NCBI RefSeq assembly: GCF_010548275.1
Contig: NZ_JAAGLT010000002.1
Location: 1-64,000 of the forward strand
DNA: 64,000 bases
Source: Streptomyces sp. SID12488
Lineage (GTDB): Bacteria; Actinomycetota; Actinomycetes; Streptomycetales; Streptomycetaceae
Direction of reading: 5' to 3'
The position numbers and the translations under genes are program-made. The notes beneath the pieces are model-generated. The model had not been told where the DNA came from and did no database searches. It saw only the letters and a list, made by a program, of their open reading frames with translations. The first letter of the stretch is position 1. Every line of letters starts with the position of its first letter. Below, piece after piece: positions 1 to 8,691 of the stretch.

Positions 1-112
1 CTCCGGTCGAGCAACCGCGATCCCAGCAGCCCCGACGGCATTCCGGTCGGGCTTGCGGAAACACAGGGCCGGCGCAGTAACCAGGGCCGGCAGATGGTGT
101 AGCAGTTCCTTC

Positions 113-143
113 GGGGCCCTGGTGCCAATGGCACCAGGGCCCC
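113..143. terminator. Strong intrinsic-type hairpin upstream of the first gene
   Basis: A perfect 14-bp inverted repeat (113-126 with 130-143) encloses an AAT loop and is almost entirely G+C. It probably ends transcription entering from the left edge of the window, because the MerR-type gene starts only 25 bases downstream. No T-run follows, as is usual for actinomycete terminators. Confidence 0.7.
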
Positions 144-168
144 TCCCCGTGTTCCACAGAGAGGTGCG

Positions 169-507
169 ATGACCGCAGACGACTCCTACGGCCGACTCGA
201 CGACGAGGACTACCCCGCCTACACGATGGGCCGGGCCGCCGACATGCTCGGCACCACCCAGGGCTTCCTGCGCGCCATTGGCGAAGCGCGCCTCATCACC
301 CCGCTGCGCTCCGCGGGCGGGCACCGCCGCTACTCCCGCTACCAGCTGCGCATCGCCGCCCGGGCCCGGGAACTCGTCGACCAGGGCACCCCCGTCGAGG
401 CCGCCTGCCGCATCATCATCCTCGAAGACCAACTCGAGGAAGCCCAGCGCATCAACGCCGAGTACCGCCGCGCGGTCGAATCAGCGAACCAGAAGGCCGC
501 GGCCTGA
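169..507 (+). CDS. MerR-family helix-turn-helix regulator (short form)
   Basis: This 112-residue protein has a MerR-type winged-helix DNA-binding domain at about residues 17-80. The visible signature is YTMGRAADMLGTTQGFLRAIGE followed by the wing GGHRRYSRYQLRIAARARELVD. A short charged helix (about 85-108) could be the dimerisation coiled coil. There is no C-terminal ligand domain, so it is probably a small regulator without an obvious inducer pocket. The ATG is supported by a GAGAGGTG ribosome site 6 bases upstream. It stands alone, convergent to the hemerythrin gene. Bases 508-808 downstream hold only a terminator-like hairpin. The target is unknown. Confidence 0.85.
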   Translation: MTADDSYGRLDDEDYPAYTMGRAADMLGTTQGFLRAIGEARLITPLRSAGGHRRYSRYQLRIAARARELVDQGTPVEAACRIIILEDQLEEAQRINAEYRRAVESANQKAAA

Positions 508-633
508 GACGGCCACCACCTGTAGCCCGCCCAGGAACGCCGCGGCTGCCGCCCGCACGGCTGCCCGCATGCGGTGAGGGCCCGTCCCGAGCCAGAGGCG
601 GCAGCCCCGAAGCAGCGGGCCGGGTCGGGTCGG

Positions 634-659
634 GGCGGGTACGGGAGTCCGTACCCGCC
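634..659. terminator. Bidirectional hairpin between convergent genes
   Basis: A perfect 11-bp stem (634-644 with 649-659) closes a four-base GAGT loop between the convergent MerR-type gene (ends 507) and the hemerythrin gene (ends 809). The position fits a shared terminator. I see no gene in the remainder of the 508-808 gap. Confidence 0.6.
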
Positions 660-808
660 TGTGTGCATGTGCGGCCCGGGTGTCCGCACCGCGCCGCACG
701 CCCGTCGCCCCCGTCGGCGGCGTGCCGTCCCGGCCGAGTGTGGTGAATCGCAGGTCTGGTAGGCGTTCCGGGACGTCGGGAGGGGCGGAGTCGAGTGCGG
801 GCCCTTTC

Positions 809-1516
809 CTACTCCCCGTTCAGTGGCGCGCGCACGGCCCGGCAGTGAGTGGCGTACTGGCGTCGGCCGACGGCCTTCCACAGCAGGCGGCCGATCAGCG
901 GGGCCTTGCCGAGGAAGTGGGCGCGCTCCTGCGGTGTGGCCTCTTCGAGGATCGCGCCGAGGGCGAGCATGAGCTTGTTCCCGGGTATCCGCTCCAGTCC
1001 GCGTCGTCCGACCAGGTCCCACTCGGCGACCGTCAGGTGCTCGGCGATCAGGGGAAGGACCAACCGCTCCTCGTCGTCGAGGTGTTCGAGCAGCGCGGTA
1101 CGGTGCTCGTCCAGCGCCAGCGCCAGTTCCTCCCCGGCGATACAGTCCCCGGCCTGCTCCCACAAGGGTGTCCACTCGGTGACGGCCGCCAGGCTCCGGT
1201 CGATGCGCTGGTGCTGCTCCTCCATCCTGGCGACCAGTTCCCTGACGGCCGGTCCGTCGTCCTGCGCGGCGCGGGCACGCAGCAGCGGCCAGACAAGCTC
1301 GTCCTCGACGGCGTGGTGGTGGTGCAGACCTGACATGTAGTCGCGCAGGGAGTCCGCGACCTTCCTCGCGCGTGCCGTCCCGCCGTCGGGCACGGCGCGT
1401 ACCAGCCGGGGGAGGAACGCCGACTCGCGGCGGAAGACCCGGTGGACCACGACCATCTCGTGGGTGTACGGCCGCTCGGTGGCGGGAAGTTCGTCAGTCG
1501 TGCTGCTGGGGGACAC
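809..1516 (-). CDS. Hemerythrin HHE-domain protein
   Basis: The 235-residue protein carries a hemerythrin-like HHE cation-binding domain. Visible ligands include the HHHHAVEDELVWPLL helix (H-HxxxE pattern) and a later DEHRTALLEHLDDEERLVLPLI helix, the two paired His/Glu motifs expected for a di-iron four-helix bundle. Family members bind iron and sense or handle oxygen or nitric oxide; the specific role cannot be told here. I chose the GTG at 1516 because a TTGGAG-like ribosome site precedes it and upstream codons are non-conserved. An internal ATG at MVVVHRVF is an alternative start. The gene is divergent from the SARP regulator across about 155 bases. Confidence 0.8.
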   Translation of the reverse strand: MSPSSTTDELPATERPYTHEMVVVHRVFRRESAFLPRLVRAVPDGGTARARKVADSLRDYMSGLHHHHAVEDELVWPLLRARAAQDDGPAVRELVARMEEQHQRIDRSLAAVTEWTPLWEQAGDCIAGEELALALDEHRTALLEHLDDEERLVLPLIAEHLTVAEWDLVGRRGLERIPGNKLMLALGAILEEATPQERAHFLGKAPLIGRLLWKAVGRRQYATHCRAVRAPLNGE

Positions 1517-1632
1517 GCTTGCTAGCTCCAACGACTCGGATATCGGCAACAGCCTCCCAGGGTGCTGCTGTGTGCTTGTCGGTTGCTTGGGGCCGGACTT
1601 GGCGGGCCGATGCGCACCGCGTTTATCGTCTG

Positions 1633-1664
1633 TTGACAGACCGCGCCGATGGTTCGGGTAGATT
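1633..1664 (+). promoter_or_regulatory. Candidate promoter for the SARP gene, with leaderless start
   Basis: TTGACA at 1633-1638 and TAGATT at 1659-1664 look like -35 and -10 boxes, although the 20-base spacing is longer than ideal. Transcription would begin near 1672, which coincides with the GTG at 1673. That argues for a leaderless mRNA and against the ATG at 1649, which would lie upstream of the transcript. Confidence 0.45.
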
Positions 1665-1672
1665 CCCGCGGC

Positions 1673-4600
1673 GTGCTGCGTATTCGAGTCCTTGGTTCGC
1701 TGGGCGCCGACGTCGGAGGGAAGCCGGCCGAACTGGGCGCTCCGCGGCAGCGAGCCGTCCTGGCGCTGTTGACAGCGGCCCGCGGCAGCGTCGTGCCGGT
1801 CGACCGGATGACGGACGGGCTGTGGCGGGGGGTACCGCCGGCGAAGGCCATGGTGTCCCTGCACACCTACGTCTCGAACCTGCGCCGATCGCTCGAACCG
1901 GGGCGGCCTCCCCGCACCCCGGCGAGCGTCCTGGTCACCGCTCCTCCCGGCTACGCCCTGCGGCTGCCCGAGGACGCGGTGGACGCCTGGCGGTTCGAGG
2001 CCTGGGTGAGCCGTGCCCGTCGCGCGCCGGCCGAGGAGGCCCGCGTACTGCTCGCCGAGGCGCTCGGGTGGTGGCAGGGGCCGGCCTTCGCGGAACACGC
2101 GGACGAGGCGTGGGCCGCGTCGGAGGCGGCCCGGCTGACCGAGCTTCGTGCCGAGGCCCGTGAACTCGCCGTAGCGTCAGATCTTCGCACCGGACACCTG
2201 GCCGAGGCGGCGCCGGCGGCCGAAGCCCTCGTGAGGGAGAGCCCGTTGCGGGAGGAGGGATGGCGTCTGCTCGCCCTCGCCCACTGGGCCTGCGGCCGGC
2301 AGGCCGACGCGCTCTCCTCGCTGCGCCGTGCCGCGGGGGTCCTGCGCGACGAACTCGGCTGCGACCCCGGCCCGGCACTGGTGGAGCTGGAGCGCGCCGT
2401 GCTCGCCCAGCGACTCGATGTGCTGCGCGTGTCCGTACCGGAGCCGACGCCCGTTGTCGTCGAACCGCCGCGGGGCGGGCGCGACCTGTTCGTCGGCAGG
2501 AGCGGTGAACTGCGCGCCGTGGACGCCGCCGCGCGGGCCGCCCGGCACGGGGGTGGCGTGGTGCTGGTCACCGGCGAGGCCGGTGCCGGAAAGTCCGCGC
2601 TCCTCGACCGGCTCGGCGGCCGTCTGCGGTCCGACCGCTGGAAGGTGGTGATCGGGCGCTGCCCGGAGTACGAGGGTGCGCCGCCCGCCTGGGCATGGGT
2701 GGAGGCGCTCGGCGCGCTCGCCCGGGACGTGACTCCCGCGCGGACCGAGGAGCTGGCGATGCTGCTGCGCGAGCCGGAGAACATGGCCGCCACGACCCGC
2801 GACGAGGCGACCGCGGGACGCTTTCGGATGCATCGCGCGTTCGAGGCGTGGCTGCGGGCGGCGGCCACCGAGTCGCCGCTCGCCGTCGTCCTGGAGGATC
2901 TGCACCGCGCCGACAGCGAGACGCTCGCCCTGCTCGAATCGGCGGCCTCGATCGGCGGCGTCCCCCTGCTCATCGTCGCCAGCTACCGCCCCGCCGAGGT
3001 GGGGGAGAACCTGGTGAAAACCCTCGCCAACCTCGCCCCCGGCGCCCCGCACCGGATCGCGCTCCGTGGCCTGTCGCCGCGGGACGTCGCCACCGTGGTC
3101 GACGCCGTCTGCGGTGAGCCCGTGGACGCGGCGACGCTGACGGCACTCGCCGAACGTACCGGCGGTAATCCGTTCTACGTACTGGAGAGCGCGCGCCTGC
3201 TGGCCAGCGAGGGCGCGCTGGTCGCGATCTCCGAGGTCCCGCAGGGCGTACGCGACGTCCTGCGCCGGCGCCTGGCCCTGCTGCCCGCCGGGGCCCGGTC
3301 CGCCGTACGGCTCGCGGCCGTCATGGGCCTGGAGGCCGATGTGGCCCTCCTCGTCGACGCGGCCGACACCGGCGAGGACGAGGTGTTGGACGGGCTCGAG
3401 GCGGCGCTGGCCGCGGATCTGCTGACCGAGCCGCGATCCGGGCGCGTCCGGTTCGTACACGCGCTGGTCCGCGACACCGTGTACACCGACCTGTCCGGCG
3501 TACGGCGTTCCAGCCTGCACTCCCGCATCGCCCAGGTCCTGCGCCGGCACCGCCCGGACGACCTCGCCGCGCTGGCCCACCACTTCGCCCGCTCGGGCAG
3601 CCTCGCGAACGCGCCCCTGGCCGTCGACTACGCGCTGCGGGCGGCCGAGTCGGCCGAGCGACGCTACGCCCACGACGTCGCCGTGGGGCTGATCCAGCAG
3701 GCGATCGACGTACACACCGCTGCCGCGGGCGACCTCGACACACAACCCGAGCGCACGGTCGGCCTGTTGGTACGGCTGCTCGGCGCGCAGGTCCGGGCCG
3801 GTTCCACGGACGCGGCCCGGCGCACCCGGCAGCACGCGGTCGAACTGGCCGAGCGGGCCGGGCGGCGCGACCTGGTCGCCGCGGTCTACGGCGCCTCGAT
3901 CGAGCCCTCCCCCTGGCACAGCAGGCTGGGCGGCGCCCACGACCCCGCCGTGCTGGCCCGGCTGGAGGAACTGGCGTGCGATCCGGACCTGGACGACCGG
4001 ACCCGTACCGGCGTGCTGCAGGCACTCGTCGACACGGTGGCGGCCGAGGACGCGCCACGGGCCCTGGACGCGGCGCGCACACAGCTGCGGCTCGCCCGCG
4101 CGAACGGTGAACCGCGCCTGCTGGCCGCCGCGTTGATGACGTCCGCCAGACTGCTCCCGCACGAGGTGCAGACCGAGGCACGCACCCCGTTGGTCACCGA
4201 ACTCCGGGAGCTCGCCGGCGAGCACGACCTCCCGGCCTACGGCTGGGTGTGCCGGCACTTCGACGCCATGACCGCCGCCGCCCGCAACGACCCGGCCGAG
4301 GTGCGCCGCCACACCGCGGAAGGACTGACCCTCGCGCGCCGCTACCGGATGCTGTGGGCACAGGGCGCCAACGCCGCGAGCCTGGCCATGCTGGCGGGCG
4401 TCAGGGGCCGCTTCCAGGAGGCGGAGGACCGGTACGCGGAGGCCGACGAGCTGCTGCGGCGCGTCGGGGCGCACCACGCGAAGGGTCTGCGCACGCTGGG
4501 ACTGACCACCATCCGGCTCGCCCAGGGCCGTACGGCCGAGATCGAGCCGGTGATGCGCGGCGTGTACGAGTCGGTCGGCGCCCCCGTCGGAGTGGCGCTC

Positions 4601-5005
4601 GCCCTCATACTGGCCCGCCTCGGCAGGTTCGACGAGGCGCGTGCCGTGAGCTTTCCCGCGCGGCCCGTGGCCGACCACCTCTACGGGGTGGAACTCGACT
4701 ATCGCTCCGAACTCGCCGTCCTCCACGCCGACTTCGACACCGCGTCCGTACTGACCGGGCATCTGCTGGCCATCCGGGAACAGCTCGCCGGTGCGGCCGG
4801 CGCGGCTTATGCGACCCGTCCTCTCGCCCATGCCCTCGCCGACCTGTACCGCCTCCTGGGCGAGGACCGGGCCGCGGCCGAGAACTACGCCCTGGCCGAA
4901 CGCACCGCGCGCGCCTGGGGCTCGCTCCACCTCGCCGAGAGTGCGTGCCGGGCCGCCGCGGAACTGTCCGCGGCCCGGGCACGACGGCGGACCTTCGCGA
5001 CGTAG
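1673..5005 (+). CDS. SARP/AfsR-like regulator with ATPase domain
   Basis: The 1,110-residue protein has an OmpR-like winged-helix DNA-binding domain (about 1-95, starting VLRIRVLGSLGADVGG). A bacterial transcriptional activator (BTAD) domain follows at about 100-245, then an AAA/NACHT-like ATPase with Walker A GEAGAGKS at about 301-308 and Walker B-like AVVLEDLHRA. The C-terminal half is helical and repeat-like, resembling TPR or LuxR-family sensor arrays, but I see no terminal LuxR helix-turn-helix. Such large SARPs usually activate secondary-metabolite or developmental genes after ATP-driven oligomerisation. No biosynthetic cluster is adjacent, so the target is open. The GTG at 1673 is preferred over the ATG at 1649 because of the promoter position and the match to the usual domain start. 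Confidence 0.88.
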   Translation: MLRIRVLGSLGADVGGKPAELGAPRQRAVLALLTAARGSVVPVDRMTDGLWRGVPPAKAMVSLHTYVSNLRRSLEPGRPPRTPASVLVTAPPGYALRLPEDAVDAWRFEAWVSRARRAPAEEARVLLAEALGWWQGPAFAEHADEAWAASEAARLTELRAEARELAVASDLRTGHLAEAAPAAEALVRESPLREEGWRLLALAHWACGRQADALSSLRRAAGVLRDELGCDPGPALVELERAVLAQRLDVLRVSVPEPTPVVVEPPRGGRDLFVGRSGELRAVDAAARAARHGGGVVLVTGEAGAGKSALLDRLGGRLRSDRWKVVIGRCPEYEGAPPAWAWVEALGALARDVTPARTEELAMLLREPENMAATTRDEATAGRFRMHRAFEAWLRAAATESPLAVVLEDLHRADSETLALLESAASIGGVPLLIVASYRPAEVGENLVKTLANLAPGAPHRIALRGLSPRDVATVVDAVCGEPVDAATLTALAERTGGNPFYVLESARLLASEGALVAISEVPQGVRDVLRRRLALLPAGARSAVRLAAVMGLEADVALLVDAADTGEDEVLDGLEAALAADLLTEPRSGRVRFVHALVRDTVYTDLSGVRRSSLHSRIAQVLRRHRPDDLAALAHHFARSGSLANAPLAVDYALRAAESAERRYAHDVAVGLIQQAIDVHTAAAGDLDTQPERTVGLLVRLLGAQVRAGSTDAARRTRQHAVELAERAGRRDLVAAVYGASIEPSPWHSRLGGAHDPAVLARLEELACDPDLDDRTRTGVLQALVDTVAAEDAPRALDAARTQLRLARANGEPRLLAAALMTSARLLPHEVQTEARTPLVTELRELAGEHDLPAYGWVCRHFDAMTAAARNDPAEVRRHTAEGLTLARRYRMLWAQGANAASLAMLAGVRGRFQEAEDRYAEADELLRRVGAHHAKGLRTLGLTTIRLAQGRTAEIEPVMRGVYESVGAPVGVALALILARLGRFDEARAVSFPARPVADHLYGVELDYRSELAVLHADFDTASVLTGHLLAIREQLAGAAGAAYATRPLAHALADLYRLLGEDRAAAENYALAERTARAWGSLHLAESACRAAAELSAARARRRTFAT

Positions 5006-5033
5006 TCCCCTGACGGCGAGCCGTTCAGGGGAC
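5005..5033. terminator. Hairpin between SARP and hupE-like genes
   Basis: GTCCCCTGA-CGG pairs with CCG-TTCAGGGGAC (one bulged base) immediately at the SARP stop codon. It lies between convergent genes and probably terminates both. Confidence 0.65.
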
Positions 5034-5084
5034 TGGCAGGACGCCCGTTCCGGGGGTGGCGCTGAACGGCGGAGGGATACGGCT

Positions 5085-6515
5085 CTACGGCGCCGTCGCG
5101 TCGGCGGTGGCCGCCGACCGGTCCCGGTCGTGCGGTTCGCGCGTTGTCGCTGCGGGAGATGCGGGAGATTCGGGCGGTCCCGGCCGGGTGCGGTGGCGGG
5201 TGGCCAGGGTCCAGGCGGTGGCGGTGAGCGCGGTCACCGTGAGGGCGGTCAGCATCAGCGTGGTGTGGGATCCGGCGCCGTCCGCGGTCCGGGCCACGGG
5301 GTTGGGCAGGCCGAGGCGGTCGGCCAGCCAGCCGAGGGCCGCCGTGCCGGTGAGCAGGGCGCCGGTCACCCGTAGCGCGGGCTGGACGCGCAGACGGGCG
5401 AGGACCAGCAGCGAGGGCAGGGCGAGGCAGACCAGCAGGAGCTGGACCAGCTCGATGCCCAGGTTGAAGCCGAGGAGGCTGGTCACGAGCTGCCCGGTGG
5501 ACAGGTGCATCTCGGCCAGGACGAAGGAGAACGCCATGCCGTGGCCGAGCCCGAAGACCCCGGCGACGAGCGCCTCCCTGCCCGGGAAGAGGGGGCGGAC
5601 GGCGTGGATCGCGCCGACGAGGATGCTCGCGGCGATGAACGCCTCGACGGGGCGGCCCGGGATGTCCAGACGGCCGAGCGCGGTGGCGGCCAGCGCGACG
5701 GAGTGCCCGGCGGTGAAGGCGAGCGTGATGCGGCCGATCCGGCCGAGCGCGGTCCGGCCGCCGACCAGGCCGGCCCAGCGCCGTCCGGTGGCCGCGAGCG
5801 GCGCGGGCAGGAGCAGGATCAGCAGGAACAGCAGGTGGTCGGTGCCGGTGAGGATGTGGTCGCCGCCCAGCTTCACCATGGCGACGAAACCGCGCCAGGC
5901 GCTGCCTTCGCCGAGGTCGACCTTGAGGGTCGGGACGGTCATGGTCCGGGTGTCGGTCCGGATGGTGCCGACCTGGGTGGTGCCCTCGCCGTCGACCTGC
6001 CCGGCGGCCCAGTCCTGACGCACCGTCACCAGGACGGTGTGCGTGACGACTTGGTGGACGATGACGTCGTAGCCGAAGGTGAAGTTGCGTACGTCGGTGC
6101 CGGCCGGCGGGGTGAGCACGGCCTCGGCGACCAGCTCGCGGTAGGGGCCGGTGGAGGTCTGCTCGGTGCTGCTGAGACTGAGGCCGCCGATGCTGACCTG
6201 CCAGGCCCCGCCCTGGGCGGTGACCGGGTGGATGTGCTCGGCGAGGTAGGTCCGGACGGCCTTGGCCTGCTGGGTCGGTGCGGTGGTCTCGGTGGCGCTG
6301 CTCAGATCGATCCCGCTGGCCCGGGAGAAGTCGTCGGTCGGCAGTTCCAGGCGGGCGTTCACCGAGGTCTGGTGCACGTCGAGCTCCACCACCGAGTGCG
6401 GCATCGGATGCGCGGCGGCCGGCGACGCCCCGGTGAGGAGCGCCGCCGGCACCACGATCGCGATCCCGGCCACCAGACGCAGTGCTGTGGTCAGCCAGTT
6501 TCGCGGTCGGGTCAT
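5085..6515 (-). CDS. HupE/UreJ-like membrane protein
   Basis: The 476-residue protein has an N-terminal signal/transmembrane segment ending in an ASPAAAHPMPHS cleavage region. An extracytoplasmic beta-rich domain of about 250 residues follows, then a C-terminal block of about seven hydrophobic helices. The helix motifs include HILTGTDHLLFLLILLLPAPLA and FGLGHGMAFSFVLAEM; both contain the conserved His/Asp residues of HupE/UreJ-type metal permeases. This family is proposed to move nickel or another divalent metal; the substrate cannot be assigned here. Its ATG overlaps the stop of the DUF3500 gene by four bases (ATGA), so the two are translationally coupled and may act together. Confidence 0.8.
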   Translation of the reverse strand: MTRPRNWLTTALRLVAGIAIVVPAALLTGASPAAAHPMPHSVVELDVHQTSVNARLELPTDDFSRASGIDLSSATETTAPTQQAKAVRTYLAEHIHPVTAQGGAWQVSIGGLSLSSTEQTSTGPYRELVAEAVLTPPAGTDVRNFTFGYDVIVHQVVTHTVLVTVRQDWAAGQVDGEGTTQVGTIRTDTRTMTVPTLKVDLGEGSAWRGFVAMVKLGGDHILTGTDHLLFLLILLLPAPLAATGRRWAGLVGGRTALGRIGRITLAFTAGHSVALAATALGRLDIPGRPVEAFIAASILVGAIHAVRPLFPGREALVAGVFGLGHGMAFSFVLAEMHLSTGQLVTSLLGFNLGIELVQLLLVCLALPSLLVLARLRVQPALRVTGALLTGTAALGWLADRLGLPNPVARTADGAGSHTTLMLTALTVTALTATAWTLATRHRTRPGPPESPASPAATTREPHDRDRSAATADATAP

Positions 6516-7819
6516 GAGAAGGAGAACTCGCTTCCGTAGTCGCGGGTGTGGTCCCGGTACACGGTGTGGTAGTGGACCTTGTCCTGGTAGACGAAGCCGT
6601 TCTGGCAGACGAACTCGATCCAGACGCTCGGGCCGTCGATCCGGACGTAGTCGCCCTGGGTGTCCAGACCGGTGCCGCCGGAGTAGGAGACGAAGGTCTG
6701 GTCGAGCTCACGCGCGTACGTCTTCGTGAGCTTTGCCGCGGTGGCGTTGTCCACGTCGGCGATCCAGGGGTGGATCGCCTCCAGGACCAGCTTCTTCTGC
6801 TTCGGTGACAGGGAGCTCGCCTTGATGCCCTCCTTGGTCTCCGGGAACTGGCCGTCCTCGCCCGGGCCGAGCAGTACGTCGCTGAACGACTCGGACAGCT
6901 TGGCCTTGGCCAGCTGCTCCGTGCTGAGGCTGCTGGTCAGCTTGAGCAGGCCGTCGCGGAAGTTCGCCAGCGGCTCGTACGTGGTGCCGTCGTCCGCGGT
7001 CCAGCTGGTGGGCTCGACGCCGGTGAAGAACGGGCTGGCGCCGGACACCCTGCCGTTCTTGTAGGTGATGTTCACGGCGAGGTGGTGGCCGCCGAAGTGC
7101 AGCTGCCAGGTGCCGTCCGCCGACGGGGTGCCCAGGAAGGCCAGGAAGTAGATGTCACTGCCGTACCCGCCACCGGCGCCGCCGCCCGGGGCGCCGGACG
7201 GCGGAGCGCCCGTCGGGGCGTCGGTGGCCGAGGCGCTCGGGTCCGCCGAGGCGGTGGCGGAGGGGTCGGCCGAGGTGGACTCGGAGGGGTCCGCCGAAGC
7301 GGTGGCCGAGGCGTCGGTCGACGTGCTGCTCGACGGCGCGGAGGGACCGGAGCCGGAGCTCTCCGCCGCGGCCAGCTGGTCGTCGGCGAGGAGGGTCTGC
7401 AGGACGTGCTCGTAACCGGTGTCCTTACCGGTCCCGAGGGCCGCCTTCAGCACGTTCTTCAGGGCGGCCAGTTGGTCGTCGCTCAGCGAGCCGGTCTGGA
7501 TGCCCGGCCGGCAGGACGAGCCGCACGGCAGGTTCGACCAGGAGGTCGCGTTCGCCTGGGAGAAGTCCAGAACCGTCGCCGCCTGCTGGTCGGAGTCCAG
7601 CGTGTTCAGGAACGTGTTGGCGGCGCTGACCACGGCCGCGACGCCGGTGGCCTTCTTGTCGACCGGGAAGTGGACGCCGGCCTTCTTGGCGGCGCCCGTG
7701 GTCGTGGCGGCGTTGGCCGCCACGAAACCGCCACCGACGAGGACCACACCTGCGGCCACCCCGGCGACACCCCGCCAAGTCCGTCGGCTACGCGCCTGAC
7801 GTGTTCTCTCTCTGCTCAC
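6512..7819 (-). CDS. Secreted DUF3500 protein
   Basis: The 435-residue protein starts with an Arg-rich n-region and a hydrophobic segment (GVAGVAAGVVLVGGGFVAANA), typical of a secreted or Tat-like signal. The folded part matches DUF3500: SWSNLPCGSSCRPGIQTGSL near the N-terminus and GGHHLAVNITYKNGRVSGASPFFTGVEP later. Between them is a low-complexity Ala/Ser/Thr/Asp/Pro stretch (about residues 155-210), a likely disordered linker. The function of DUF3500 is not established. It is the first gene of a two-gene unit with the HupE-like permease, suggesting an extracytoplasmic partner of that transporter. Confidence 0.8.
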   Translation of the reverse strand: MSRERTRQARSRRTWRGVAGVAAGVVLVGGGFVAANAATTTGAAKKAGVHFPVDKKATGVAAVVSAANTFLNTLDSDQQAATVLDFSQANATSWSNLPCGSSCRPGIQTGSLSDDQLAALKNVLKAALGTGKDTGYEHVLQTLLADDQLAAAESSGSGPSAPSSSTSTDASATASADPSESTSADPSATASADPSASATDAPTGAPPSGAPGGGAGGGYGSDIYFLAFLGTPSADGTWQLHFGGHHLAVNITYKNGRVSGASPFFTGVEPTSWTADDGTTYEPLANFRDGLLKLTSSLSTEQLAKAKLSESFSDVLLGPGEDGQFPETKEGIKASSLSPKQKKLVLEAIHPWIADVDNATAAKLTKTYARELDQTFVSYSGGTGLDTQGDYVRIDGPSVWIEFVCQNGFVYQDKVHYHTVYRDHTRDYGSEFSFS

Positions 7820-8557
7820 GAACAGCTCCCTGATGGCAAGAATGGGAACGGTGTTCCGACTCGGGGGCCGGCACCGTTCAGGACACGCGCGCGCTTGAGC
7901 AGAGAAATATCAGCAAGATTGATGACGGCTCAATACGCGAGTCCCGGGGAGCGTCCCATTTGGATGGCGTACACCTCATATTGAGGGGAATTACTTGGCT
8001 TGTTGACAGGTTGCTCTTATCCCCGCTTCAGGCGCCGGGACGGACTCGCATGACGACCCGCACCTCAGGTGTGGCAAGTGCTCGCTTCGCCGACAGGGAG
8101 CCATGTCCCGGGGTATCGAGGGCCACGCCGACCCCGGCGAGGTCCCGTCCGGGTGTCACCGGGAAGAGGGAATCCGCGAGGGAATCACTGTTCCGCTCCG
8201 GAATTCCGGAGAACATTTTCGGATCCGGAATTTCGGATACCGTAAGAGATTCGGGTCCGCCGTGATTTCCGTTGCGATTCCAGTATTGAATGGCCTTCGA
8301 GGCTCCACCTGTTCCGCAAGGGCGAGCTGACCAGGGCATCCACGGTGGAGCAGTGACTTTCCGAGCAACAGGCGATACCGCCGACGTCGTTTCTCGCCCA
8401 CGACGGGATCGGCGCGTCAGCGCCCTGCCCGCCGACAGCCCGCCGAACGGCCGCCCCGGCTCCGCCGCCCGATGAACGCTCCGGGGCCGGTGAAAGAGTC
8501 CGGCGTATTTCGGAACTGTCACGGGTCTTGTCACCGGTGCGGGCGTCGTGCAAGTGT
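7820..8557. other. Long intergenic region, locally lower G+C
   Basis: This gap lies between the divergent DUF3500 and GH5 genes. I see no convincing gene. Bases 7900-8290 are unusually A+T-rich for this genome and contain several self-complementary elements, the clearest being a 16-bp perfect palindrome at 8196-8211 with GGAATTCC at its centre. It probably holds promoters for both flanking units, or the remains of foreign DNA. Confidence 0.5.
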
Positions 8558-8585
8558 CCGGCCATGGTTACGTAACCATGGCCGG
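8558..8585. promoter_or_regulatory. 28-bp perfect palindrome, probable LacI-type operator
   Basis: Bases 8558-8585 form a perfect 28-bp palindrome centred on ATGGTTACGTAACCAT, 106 bases before the GH5 start. The core TTACGTAA and the flanking ATG/CAT recur in the palindrome before the second GH5 gene (28391-28410). LacI-family regulators bind such symmetric sites with a central CG. The LacI gene next to this GH5 is the natural candidate. Confidence 0.7.
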
Positions 8586-8691
8586 TTTACGCGGGTCCGA
8601 GTGTCTGTATCCGGGCCCTGGTTCATCACTGCCTCGGCTCAGGCGGCGAACCCGCACTCCGCCCTCCGCGATTCCCGTCACTGGAGACGAC

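Noticed and set aside
2177..4930. A 917-codon open frame antisense to the SARP gene
   Set aside because: In high-G+C DNA, long antisense frames are expected. Its translation is Gly/Arg/Gln-rich without any domain, while the plus strand encodes a clear SARP.
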